A DNA stretch of 13,643 bases from NCBI GenBank assembly GCA_007116765.1, contig SKHV01000253.1, positions 1 through 13,643 on the forward strand. Direction: 5' to 3'. A program made the position numbers and the translations under genes. The notes under the pieces are model-generated. The model worked only from the letters and a program-made list of their open reading frames with translations, had not been told where the DNA came from and ran no database searches. The DNA is from Prolixibacteraceae bacterium (GTDB lineage: Bacteria; Bacteroidota; Bacteroidia; Bacteroidales; Prolixibacteraceae). The stretch's first letter is position 1, and every line of letters begins with the position of its first letter. Shown here one piece after another: positions 1 to 6,992 of this stretch.

Positions 1-126
1 GACTTCTTCATATTTTCAATTTTATTAATTCTGCGAATTTACGTGCATTTGATTTACAAAAACAATTATTTCCGTTAAAAGACCTAAAAAAATCGGTGAA
101 TTAATAAAGTGGATTTGGTAGTTTGA

Positions 127-146
127 ACAAAAACACACATTTTTGT
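127..146. promoter_or_regulatory. Inverted repeat before the metal operon, candidate operator
   Basis: A perfect 7-6-7 inverted repeat, ACAAAAA-CACACA-TTTTTGT, ends 12 bases before the ATG of the first gene of the metal unit. Its right arm overlaps a promoter-like pair: TTTG at 114-117 and CATTTTTG at 138-145, spaced 20 bases, one base off the Bacteroidota -7 consensus TAnnTTTG. A dyad overlapping the -7 box is where a repressor or metal-responsive regulator could bind. The arms are simple A/T runs, so chance is possible, and no regulator gene is present in the window. Confidence 0.35.
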
Positions 147-158
147 CTTTATTAAAAT

Positions 159-617
159 ATGGAGTTGAAATATAAACATATTATCGCGTTTAACCTGATG
201 TTGTTGATGTTACTGTCGACAATCGGCTTCAACATTTTATCAACTTTTTGCCACGGCTGTGAAAAAGAACACACTCTTGTTAGAATGGTTGCTGCAGAGA
301 ATGCTTCCGACTGTCATTGCTGTGCATCTACAACTGAAGAAATAAGTTGTTGCTTTGTAAACCACGAAAACGAAGAAAAAGGTTGTGAGCACGAACACAA
401 TACCAAAGCTAAATTTGTGCGGCTCGACTATGAAGCTACCGAAGCTAGAGCAAACTTCCTAAACACTGATATACAAACCCTTAATATTCTTTTTCCTATT
501 TCAACTATAAATATTGCATCTCAAGGTATTACATATTACCAACAAATAGTTGAATCGAACCCGCCACCCTTGCAGGGACGAACCATACTTGCTCTTAAAT
601 GCGTGCTGCGTAATTGA
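159..617 (+). CDS. Small Cys/His-rich membrane-anchored protein, HYC_CC_PP-like
   Basis: A 152-residue protein of unknown biochemical role. Residues 7-29 form one hydrophobic segment, either a membrane anchor or an uncleaved signal. The rest is probably periplasmic. It carries many potential metal ligands: C31-H-G-C34, C52-H-C-C55, C64-C65 and C76-E-H-E-H80, then a C-terminal NPPPLQGR stretch (134-141) and a late Cys148. The pattern of an early Cys/His pair, a double Cys and a proline run near the end resembles the small Bacteroidota family called HYC_CC_PP; this match is from memory and untested. It is followed 53 bases later by a TonB-dependent receptor and then an HMA protein, which supports a role in soft-metal (perhaps copper) binding or sensing at the envelope. 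The ATG at 159 is the first in frame and directly precedes the hydrophobic segment. It is certainly a coding frame; the function is inferred. Confidence 0.75.
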   Translation: MELKYKHIIAFNLMLLMLLSTIGFNILSTFCHGCEKEHTLVRMVAAENASDCHCCASTTEEISCCFVNHENEEKGCEHEHNTKAKFVRLDYEATEARANFLNTDIQTLNILFPISTINIASQGITYYQQIVESNPPPLQGRTILALKCVLRN

Positions 618-661
618 ATACCAACAATGCGAGATTAGTTATCCATTGTTGAACATTCAAT
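613..661 (+). promoter_or_regulatory. Intercistronic hairpin between the Cys-rich gene and the TonB receptor
   Basis: Two nested inverted repeats form one long stem. ATTGAAT (613-619) pairs with ATTCAAT (655-661), and CAACAATG (622-629) pairs with CATTGTTG (644-651). A 2x3-base internal loop (620-621 and 652-654) separates them, and the apical loop is 14 bases (630-643). The stem includes the stop codon of the upstream gene (615-617) and ends 9 bases before the receptor ATG at 671. No T-run follows, so it is not a classic terminator. It could act in mRNA processing, stability or translation coupling. Confidence 0.5.
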
Positions 662-670
662 ACACATAAA

Positions 671-2875
671 ATGAAAATGTACATTATTTTAATGCTCCTA
701 TTTCTTATACTGCCCGGAGCAAAAATTTATTCTTCGAACATTAGGGGGGTGGTAAAAGAAAAAGCCAATCCCAACTCACCCATAACAGGTGCTAATATAT
801 ACTGGGCAGGCACTACACACGGCACAGCCAGCAATACCAAAGGCGAGTTTGAACTGGAAGCACATAGTGGCGAAAACCTTCCCCTTGTAATATCATTTGT
901 GGGGTATAAGCCCGATACTGTTTTTGTAAGGAATGCAAATGAACCATTAATTATCCATTTGGAAGAACAGGCCCAACTCAACGAGGTTATTGTGAGCGAA
1001 CGCCGCCGTGGGCAATATCATTCCACGCTCAACACCATTCAAACTACTACCGTTACCACATCGGAACTACACCGGGCAGCCTGCTGCAACCTTTCGGAAA
1101 GTTTTGAAACCAATGCGGCCGTTGACGTAAGTTATTCCGATGCTGTAACCGGTGCAAAGCAAATTCAAATGCTGGGGCTTTCGGGCATATATGTGCAAAC
1201 CATTTCGGAAAACATGCCGCTTATACGAGGCATTGCAGCCCCCTACGGCTTAGGCTATGTGCCGGGACCATGGATGGAATCAATTCAAATCTCGAAAGGC
1301 ACATCGTCGGTGGTTAACGGCTACGAGGCCATAACCGGCCAAATAAACGTGGAATACAAAAAGCCGCAAAATACCGAAACACTGCATCTGAACCTGTACG
1401 GTAACGAAGCGCTTAAAAGCGAGGCCAATATGAACTATGCTTATCGCTTAAACGACAAAGTTTCAACCATGATACTATTCCACGGTGAAAGCCTTACCAA
1501 TCAGGTTGACCACAACGGCGATTCGTTTTTGGACATGCCGCTTACCCGGCAAATAAACCTTTACAACCGATGGAACATTGTACCCGAAAACGGCGGGCAC
1601 CGCGAATTTGGGTTCAAAATACTTGACGAGCACCGACAAGCCGGGCAGATTGATGCTTTCAAAAACCCCGAAGCCGGCCTTTATGGTATTGACCTTAAAA
1701 CCCGTCGTTACGAAGTTTCGGGCAAAAACGGCATAATGTTCAACAAGCCGGGAACCAGTCTGGGCATACAAGCATCGGGGAGCTACCATAACCAGGAGTC
1801 TCTTTACGGAGCAACTACATACAACGGCATCCAATACAACGGCTATCTCAATGTGATTTACATGGGCAACTTTGGCTCCGACCTGCACAACTACAAAACC
1901 GGTGCATCAGTAATGGCCGATACCTTTGACGAAACGCTGAACGGCAACAAGCACCAATTGAATGAAATAACACCCGGGGTTTTTGCCGAATACGATTACA
2001 ACCTGCACAATCAGCTAAACATTATGGCCGGTATCAGGGCCGATTACAGCACAGTGCACGGTTTGTTTTTCACCCCCAGGGTACATGCTCGCTGGAACCT
2101 AAGCGAACACATGGTATGGCGGGGCTCGGTGGGTAAAGGCTACCGCACTTCGCACCCGCTTTCGGAAAACAATTACTTGCTGGCCAGCTCGCGTGAAATT
2201 ATTATTGACAACGATCTGAAACAGGAAGAAGCCATTAATGCCGGAACCAGTTTCACCCTGAAAATACCCATTGGCGAATACGAAGCCACAATTATGGCCG
2301 ACTATTACCACACCCGCTTCGTCAATCAGGTAATACGCGATATCGACAGCCATCCCAACCGGGTACATTTCACCAACCTTGACGGCATATCGTACTCGAA
2401 TGCTTTTCAGGCCGAAATTTATTACGAAATTTTCAGGGGCTTCACTCTTAATGCTGCATACAGGATTAACGACGTGCAGCAAACCATTAACGGTGAGCTG
2501 AGACAACTGCCCTTAACCAGTCGTAACCGGGCACTGGTTAGCGTGAGCTACGCTACCCGCTTAGATAAATGGCAGTTTGACCTTACCGGGCAGTTTAACA
2601 GTGGTGGACGCATGCCCGACCCCTCGCTTACCAGTCACTTGTGGCACGAAACCTTCGACCCTTACAACGTATACAACGTGCAAATTGCTCGTAATTTCAG
2701 GCGCTGGAGTTTTTATGCAGGGGCTGAAAACCTACTTGGATTTGCCATACACAACCCGATTATAGCTGCCAACGACCCATGGGGACCCGATTTCGACGGC
2801 ACCATGATTTGGGGGCCGGTTGACGGGCGAAAAATATATTTTGGTTTACGTTATACAATTAATGCATTTAACTAA
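671..2875 (+). CDS. TonB-dependent outer-membrane receptor, probable metal or metal-complex transporter
   Basis: A 734-residue outer-membrane receptor that would import (or gate) a ligand using TonB/ExbBD energy. Residues 1-22 are a signal peptide. Residues about 23-98 are a carboxypeptidase-regulatory-like beta domain typical of Bacteroidota receptors. LNEVIVSE at 103-110 resembles a TonB box. The plug covers about 115-228, including MLGLSG (167-172) and the IQISKGTSSVVNGYEAITG stretch (205-223) typical of plug domains. The rest is a beta barrel rich in aromatic, alternating segments, ending YFGLRYTINAFN. The plug has an unusual adjacent Cys pair, C138-C139 in AACCNLSESFE. The ligand is not readable from sequence; a neighbouring Cys-rich protein and an HMA protein argue for a metal. 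The gene is visibly GC-richer than its neighbours: 30 of 60 bases are G or C in 2281-2340, against 13 of 60 in 4921-4980 of the chemotaxis gene. Confidence 0.92.
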   Translation: MKMYIILMLLFLILPGAKIYSSNIRGVVKEKANPNSPITGANIYWAGTTHGTASNTKGEFELEAHSGENLPLVISFVGYKPDTVFVRNANEPLIIHLEEQAQLNEVIVSERRRGQYHSTLNTIQTTTVTTSELHRAACCNLSESFETNAAVDVSYSDAVTGAKQIQMLGLSGIYVQTISENMPLIRGIAAPYGLGYVPGPWMESIQISKGTSSVVNGYEAITGQINVEYKKPQNTETLHLNLYGNEALKSEANMNYAYRLNDKVSTMILFHGESLTNQVDHNGDSFLDMPLTRQINLYNRWNIVPENGGHREFGFKILDEHRQAGQIDAFKNPEAGLYGIDLKTRRYEVSGKNGIMFNKPGTSLGIQASGSYHNQESLYGATTYNGIQYNGYLNVIYMGNFGSDLHNYKTGASVMADTFDETLNGNKHQLNEITPGVFAEYDYNLHNQLNIMAGIRADYSTVHGLFFTPRVHARWNLSEHMVWRGSVGKGYRTSHPLSENNYLLASSREIIIDNDLKQEEAINAGTSFTLKIPIGEYEATIMADYYHTRFVNQVIRDIDSHPNRVHFTNLDGISYSNAFQAEIYYEIFRGFTLNAAYRINDVQQTINGELRQLPLTSRNRALVSVSYATRLDKWQFDLTGQFNSGGRMPDPSLTSHLWHETFDPYNVYNVQIARNFRRWSFYAGAENLLGFAIHNPIIAANDPWGPDFDGTMIWGPVDGRKIYFGLRYTINAFN

Positions 2876-2896
2876 CAACAAATAAAAATTGAAATC

Positions 2897-3256
2897 ATGA
2901 AGAAAATAATCACGATTACCATGCTTGTGCTATTTGCAATATCGTTTGCACCTCAAAACACTATGGCACAGGAAAGGAGAAACGAAGAAACAGTTACCCT
3001 GAAAGTTAACATGACCTGCGACATGTGCGTACAAAAAGTAAAAAGCAACATTCCGTTTGTGCGGGGCGTTCGCGACTTAAAAGTATCGCTCGAAAAAGGT
3101 GAATGCGAAGTAACTTACCGCACCAACCGCATTACGACCGAGCAAATAATAGAAGCTTTTGAAAAGCTCGATTTCACGGTTGAAGAAAAAACCGGCGAAC
3201 CCGACGAGAATGGGAAAGAGGTGAATAAAGTTGAATGCGTGGGGCACACGCATTAG
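2897..3256 (+). CDS. Exported heavy-metal-associated (HMA) domain protein
   Basis: A 119-residue small metal-binding protein. Residues 1-24 are a signal peptide (charged start, hydrophobic core, cleavage likely after the AQ-preceding Ala24). Residues about 33-97 are one HMA (CopZ/Atx1-like) domain with the beta-alpha-beta-beta-alpha-beta pattern and the metal site MTCDMC (39-44; Cys41 and Cys44 bind Cu(I) or a similar soft metal in known members). The tail KVECVGHTH (111-119) adds one Cys and two His and may be an extra ligand set. Most HMA chaperones are cytosolic, so the signal peptide points to a periplasmic metal carrier. It starts 21 bases after the receptor stop and is clearly in the same operon. 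It may pass metal to or from the receptor or a partner outside this window. Confidence 0.9.
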   Translation: MKKIITITMLVLFAISFAPQNTMAQERRNEETVTLKVNMTCDMCVQKVKSNIPFVRGVRDLKVSLEKGECEVTYRTNRITTEQIIEAFEKLDFTVEEKTGEPDENGKEVNKVECVGHTH

Positions 3257-3276
3257 CAAAAACATTCTCTGCGAGA

Positions 3277-3317
3277 TTGAGAAACTGTTTAAAAAAAGAT
3301 TTTAAACAGTTTCTCAA
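3277..3317. terminator. Strong bidirectional terminator between convergent genes
   Basis: A perfect 18-bp stem (3277-3294 with 3300-3317) encloses a 5-base loop, AAAGA. The stem ends in A/T runs next to the loop and lies between the HMA gene stop (3256) and the stop of the convergent chemotaxis gene (3338). No long T-run follows on either strand, but the length and position make a two-way transcription end very likely. Confidence 0.8.
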
Positions 3318-3337
3318 GCACAAACTAACATTAAAAA

Positions 3338-5221
3338 TCAGGTTGCAATTTCATGCAAATCAATTTTCGGGTTCTTTTTCCACAAACGTATTACTTTATT
3401 GATTTTCTCTTTGTTTTTTTGGGTCTTCCCAAAAATGACGTTTGTTTTGGTTTTTATTTTGAAGAAAGAGACCATTTCGATTAGTTCGTTGGCTTGCTTT
3501 TGCAATTCGGAGGAACTGGCGGCCATTTCTTCGGCAGCCGATGCATTTTCCTGACTCACTTCAATTAACTCGTCAACTGCTTGTTTTACATGAACTATCC
3601 CATTTGACTGATCGGCACTTGCAAGTGAAATTTGATTCACCAAACCCGAAGTTTTCTCTACAGAGGGCATAATTGATTGCACCAGCTTGTTCACGTTTTC
3701 GGCTTGACTGAGGTTTTTTGATGTGATGATATTTATTTCGGCTGCTGCATCTTTGCTAACTTCAGCCAGACGTTTCACCTCGCCGGCAATTACCTGAAAG
3801 CCGGCTCCGTTTTTGCCTGCGCGTGCCGCCTCAACTGCAGCGTTCAATGCCAGTATGGTGGTTTGAGTTGCTATTGAATTTACAATCTTTAATTTCTCCG
3901 AAACTTTTTTACCGGCTTCAACCGAATTATCGGTATGATTTTTTATCTGCCCGACACTTTCTAATACGAACGATGCCAAACGATCTGATTCTTCTGCATT
4001 CTTTGCGTTTTCATCGGTCGATTTGCTCAATTGCTCAACTGTAGCAGAAATCTCGTCGATAGAAGATGCCTGTATATAGGTGCCCTGTGAAATATGCTGT
4101 GCCGATTGAGCAAACTGTCGGCTCGATATTTCAAACAGACTAGCATTATGGTTTATGTTTCCAATTATTCCCGTGAGCTTCTCGGTCATTTGCACCACCG
4201 ATTTCATCATTCCTTTATAAGCTTTACTTTCATCCAAATCCATTTTTATTTTTCCTTTTGCCACGTTGCGGGCAATTTGGGCAACCTGCTCAGGTTCGCC
4301 ACCCATAATCTCAAGAATACCTTTAAGAATGAATAACCCGGACGCAATTGCCAATAAAGAAAACGATAAAATGAAAATTATTAGCATGAGTATATTACGC
4401 TGAATCAATTTGCCAGTGCTTGAAACTACAATTTGTTTCACAAAAACTATTGACTCAAGCAAGTATTCAAATTCACGATTCAACTGCCCTGTAATGCCTT
4501 GGCCTTGCGAAATCCCTATTTGCTGATCTTTGCTCACCAACAACATAAAAGTACTGAAGTAATTATCCAGTTTTTCATCCATTGAATTCTTTATGTTACG
4601 ATTAAGCGGAGCACTGGCGATGTCGCTTTTCATCATCTGGTACTCGTCTGTAAGTTTTGTAATCAGAGCTTCTTCTCTTCTCAACAGATAGTCTTTTTCA
4701 TGGCGTCGCAACATTAGCATCCGAACACCCAGCGCAGGCATATCCTGCTTATTTATTTCCCGTTCAATATCATGAACTGACTTTCGCATTTCACCAATTA
4801 TGCCCCAGTCTTTAAAGCCAAATTCCTTTCTCAAACCGGCATAAATATGAAATGTGCTTGAATAATCAGTTAAAAAATCTACTATACTGTCAATTTGGCT
4901 ATGACCTACGCTATTGTCCCTGATATTTAATTTCTTCAAATTACTGCTCAATTTTGAAGCTTTCAAGTAATTATTTTCAAAGCTGCTTATGTGAGCACTC
5001 GCTCCACCGATGTAGAACTCAGGAAGAATTAAATCGTAAGTACGAAAGTCATTTTCGTCTTTCTTCATTTCAAGAGCTATATTATAAAGCTCCGTTATTT
5101 GAGTTTCCACCTCCATCATATTCCTGATGCGTTGCAACGAATAGAATGTATAAACCCCAATTGCAGCAAACGATACCACAATAATTGTAAAAAGCAAAAC
5201 AAATCTTGTACGTAACTTCAT
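3338..5221 (-). CDS. Methyl-accepting chemotaxis protein with HBM-like periplasmic sensor
   Basis: A 627-residue transmembrane signal transducer. Numbering from the ATG at 5221: TM1 is about 8-28; an all-helical periplasmic sensor spans about 29-275; TM2 is about 276-300; HAMP follows with the GGEPEQVAQI start (308-317); the signalling domain is about 360-590. The kinase-contact hairpin tip contains ILALNAAVEAARAG (456-469) and FQVIAGEVKRLAEVS (475-489). QENASAAEEM is a typical methylation-helix stretch. RRHEKDYLLR (172-181) inside the sensor is a hallmark of helical bimodular (HBM) sensors. The C-terminal tail is basic, with no CheR-docking pentapeptide. The frame can be extended to a TTG at 5248, but that TTG is part of a TATTTTTG promoter box, so the ATG at 5221 is preferred. 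No che or flagellar gene is in the window, so the output pathway is unknown. It is divergent from the two-component pair. Confidence 0.9.
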   Translation of the reverse strand: MKLRTRFVLLFTIIVVSFAAIGVYTFYSLQRIRNMMEVETQITELYNIALEMKKDENDFRTYDLILPEFYIGGASAHISSFENNYLKASKLSSNLKKLNIRDNSVGHSQIDSIVDFLTDYSSTFHIYAGLRKEFGFKDWGIIGEMRKSVHDIEREINKQDMPALGVRMLMLRRHEKDYLLRREEALITKLTDEYQMMKSDIASAPLNRNIKNSMDEKLDNYFSTFMLLVSKDQQIGISQGQGITGQLNREFEYLLESIVFVKQIVVSSTGKLIQRNILMLIIFILSFSLLAIASGLFILKGILEIMGGEPEQVAQIARNVAKGKIKMDLDESKAYKGMMKSVVQMTEKLTGIIGNINHNASLFEISSRQFAQSAQHISQGTYIQASSIDEISATVEQLSKSTDENAKNAEESDRLASFVLESVGQIKNHTDNSVEAGKKVSEKLKIVNSIATQTTILALNAAVEAARAGKNGAGFQVIAGEVKRLAEVSKDAAAEINIITSKNLSQAENVNKLVQSIMPSVEKTSGLVNQISLASADQSNGIVHVKQAVDELIEVSQENASAAEEMAASSSELQKQANELIEMVSFFKIKTKTNVIFGKTQKNKEKINKVIRLWKKNPKIDLHEIAT

Positions 5222-5245
5222 AAATCTATCAATTATAATTTGAAG

Positions 5246-5277
5246 CAAAAATAGGACTGACTATTTACAGATACGAA
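5246..5277 (-). promoter_or_regulatory. Candidate promoter of the chemotaxis gene
   Basis: On the minus strand TATTTTTG (5253 down to 5246) fits the Bacteroidota -7 box TAnnTTTG exactly. TTCG (5277-5274), one base off the -33 TTTG, lies 20 bases upstream. Transcription would begin near 5239, leaving a leader of about 18 bases before the ATG at 5221. This placement rules out the longer TTG start at 5248. Confidence 0.5.
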
Positions 5278-5293
5278 AAAACTATTTCAACAT

Positions 5294-5354
5294 ATTGTAA
5301 AGAAACATGCATTTATGAAACACTATTGTAAATAAATTGTAAGGACTCTGTTTG
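5294..5354 (+). promoter_or_regulatory. Candidate promoter and ATTGTAA repeat operator of the two-component operon
   Basis: Three copies of ATTGTAA lie at 5294-5300, 5325-5331 and 5336-5342. The last two start 11 bp apart, one helix turn, the arrangement bound by OmpR/PhoB-type regulators; the first is 31 bp upstream, about three turns. A promoter-like pair overlaps them: TTG (5326-5328), 18 bases, then TCTGTTTG (5347-5354), one base off TAnnTTTG. This would give a leader of roughly 35 bases before the kinase ATG at 5397. Autoregulation by the regulator encoded at 6993 is an inference. Confidence 0.4.
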
Positions 5355-5396
5355 CAGATTTTTTTGATTAAAAAAAGTTAGTTGGGGGGTTAAATA

Positions 5397-6989
5397 ATGT
5401 TAAGTGCATTAGTACAGTCCTATATTCGATATATATTTGCTCTCATGGGGAAAAGAAAGATTTATTTACTCATAATTGTAATGTCGATAGTACTGACCCT
5501 GCTAATATTGGTGCAGGTTAATATTATTAACAAGGCAGCTAACATTAAGGATGAGCAATTCAGCCAAATTGTTAGGCGCTGCCTCATGCATGTTGCCACA
5601 CGCCTCGAAGAAGAAGAAACCCGGCAGTTTATTATTACAGAACAACAACGAGCCATTCAGCAAAGTGGCTTAAGCCGAAACAGCACAGAACCCGGTGTAA
5701 TTAGTCAAAAGCAGGTAAACTTTTCATTTAATATGCAGCAGGACAACATGGGGAATATACGCGCCAGTGCCAGCTTTCAGGAAAGAGACACTACTTTAAG
5801 CACACCCATACAAGATCCTGCCGCATTCAAAGTGCTGGCTGAGTTGAATAACATGGAACAGCAACGTTTTTATCACAGCTTTCATGAGCGAAATGTTTTT
5901 ACACGCAACATTCAATATCAGCTCGAAATGGCCAACAGGCCAATAGAACAAAGGATTAACGCCAATTTTCTGGAACAACTTTTAATGCATGAATTCCGAA
6001 ATAATGGAATTGATCTTGATTTCGAATATGTAGTTAAGTCATACAACAGGGGAGAAGAAAAAACAATCTTCAGCTCAAATAATTACAAAAAGAGTCGTAA
6101 CAAAGAACATCAAATTCCACTGTTTACGAACGATATTGTTTCGCAAAAGCCCAATTACCTGAAAGTATATTTCCCCAAAGCACAGAAGCAAATATTTTCT
6201 GAAACCGGAGTAATGGTTGTTCCCACCGCCATTCTGGTTTTGCTCATTGTAGGTATTTTTTCATACACCATACTCATTATTGTGCGCCAGAAAAAACTAT
6301 CGATGGTTAAGAACGACTTCATCAATAATATGACACACGAGCTAAAAACACCAATTTCAACAATTTCCCTAGCCTCACAAATGCTACGCGACAGCTCAGT
6401 AAACACGGCTCCCTCTTCGCTGGAACGAATTTCGGGTGTTATTTTTGAAGAAAGCAAGCGCCTAAGCAACCAGGTTGAAAAAGTATTACAAATGGCTATT
6501 TTTAATGAAGGCCGATTAAAAATGAAATTCAAATCATTTAATTTTAGCGAAGTAGTTCAACAAGTTGTACAAAGTTTCGAAATCAGAGTAAGCTCCTCAG
6601 GCGGTACACTTAAGTTAACAGAAAATACACAATTGAATAATATTTACGGAGACCAGGTGCATATCACAAATGTTTTGTTTAACTTGCTTGATAATGCGGT
6701 TAAATACAGCAAGGATGCACCTGAAATTGAAGTAAGTACAGAAAACAAGAACGACCAGTTGCTTGTTTCAATAAAGGACAGTGGTATTGGCATTGCGAAA
6801 GAGCATCAGAAACAAATTTTTGAGCGTTTTTTCAGAGTACCTACCGGAAATGTTCACGACGTAAAAGGGTTTGGACTCGGGTTGCATTATGTGAGTAAAA
6901 TAGTAGAAGCACACAAAGGCACTATAAAAGTAGAAAGTGCCGTTAACAAGGGAACGCTATTTACAATTAGTTTTCCGATAAAAGAATAA
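5397..6989 (+). CDS. Sensor histidine kinase of a two-component system
   Basis: A 530-residue membrane sensor kinase that autophosphorylates on His and passes phosphate to the regulator encoded next door. TM1 is about 22-44, a periplasmic or extracytoplasmic segment about 45-270 has no recognised sensor fold, and TM2 is about 271-296. The HisKA motif FINNMTHELKTPI (308-320) holds the phosphoacceptor His314. The ATPase domain shows an N box (LFNLLDNAVKYS, Asn433), G1 DSGIGI (461-466), an F box IFERFFRVP (474-482) and G2 GFGLGL (491-496). All catalytic motifs are intact. There is no HAMP or PAS domain between TM2 and HisKA, as in RprX-type Bacteroidota kinases; RprX is a possible identity. The ATG at 5397 follows GGGGGG at 5384-5389, a passable ribosome site; an alternative ATG at 5445 would also keep TM1. 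The regulator starts 3 bases after its stop. Confidence 0.93.
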   Translation: MLSALVQSYIRYIFALMGKRKIYLLIIVMSIVLTLLILVQVNIINKAANIKDEQFSQIVRRCLMHVATRLEEEETRQFIITEQQRAIQQSGLSRNSTEPGVISQKQVNFSFNMQQDNMGNIRASASFQERDTTLSTPIQDPAAFKVLAELNNMEQQRFYHSFHERNVFTRNIQYQLEMANRPIEQRINANFLEQLLMHEFRNNGIDLDFEYVVKSYNRGEEKTIFSSNNYKKSRNKEHQIPLFTNDIVSQKPNYLKVYFPKAQKQIFSETGVMVVPTAILVLLIVGIFSYTILIIVRQKKLSMVKNDFINNMTHELKTPISTISLASQMLRDSSVNTAPSSLERISGVIFEESKRLSNQVEKVLQMAIFNEGRLKMKFKSFNFSEVVQQVVQSFEIRVSSSGGTLKLTENTQLNNIYGDQVHITNVLFNLLDNAVKYSKDAPEIEVSTENKNDQLLVSIKDSGIGIAKEHQKQIFERFFRVPTGNVHDVKGFGLGLHYVSKIVEAHKGTIKVESAVNKGTLFTISFPIKE

Positions 6990-6992
6990 AAC

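Noticed and set aside
3..104. A 33-codon plus-strand frame entering from the left edge and ending in TAA, which reads like a protein tail.
   Set aside because: An open frame of this length is common by chance in AT-rich DNA and matches no family I know. On the other strand an ATG at 11 followed by two Lys codons, in a context like the HMA gene start, is an equally possible divergent gene start. Neither can be decided from 11-100 bases.
1475..2506. Long antisense frames (about 135 codons each) inside the TonB receptor gene.
   Set aside because: They are opposite-strand shadows of a long GC-richer gene, with no start context and no family resemblance.
5359..5376. TTTTTTT-GATT-AAAAAAA hairpin before the kinase gene.
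   Set aside because: A pure A/T stem of 7 bp is expected in such AT-rich leaders and is too weak to assign a role.
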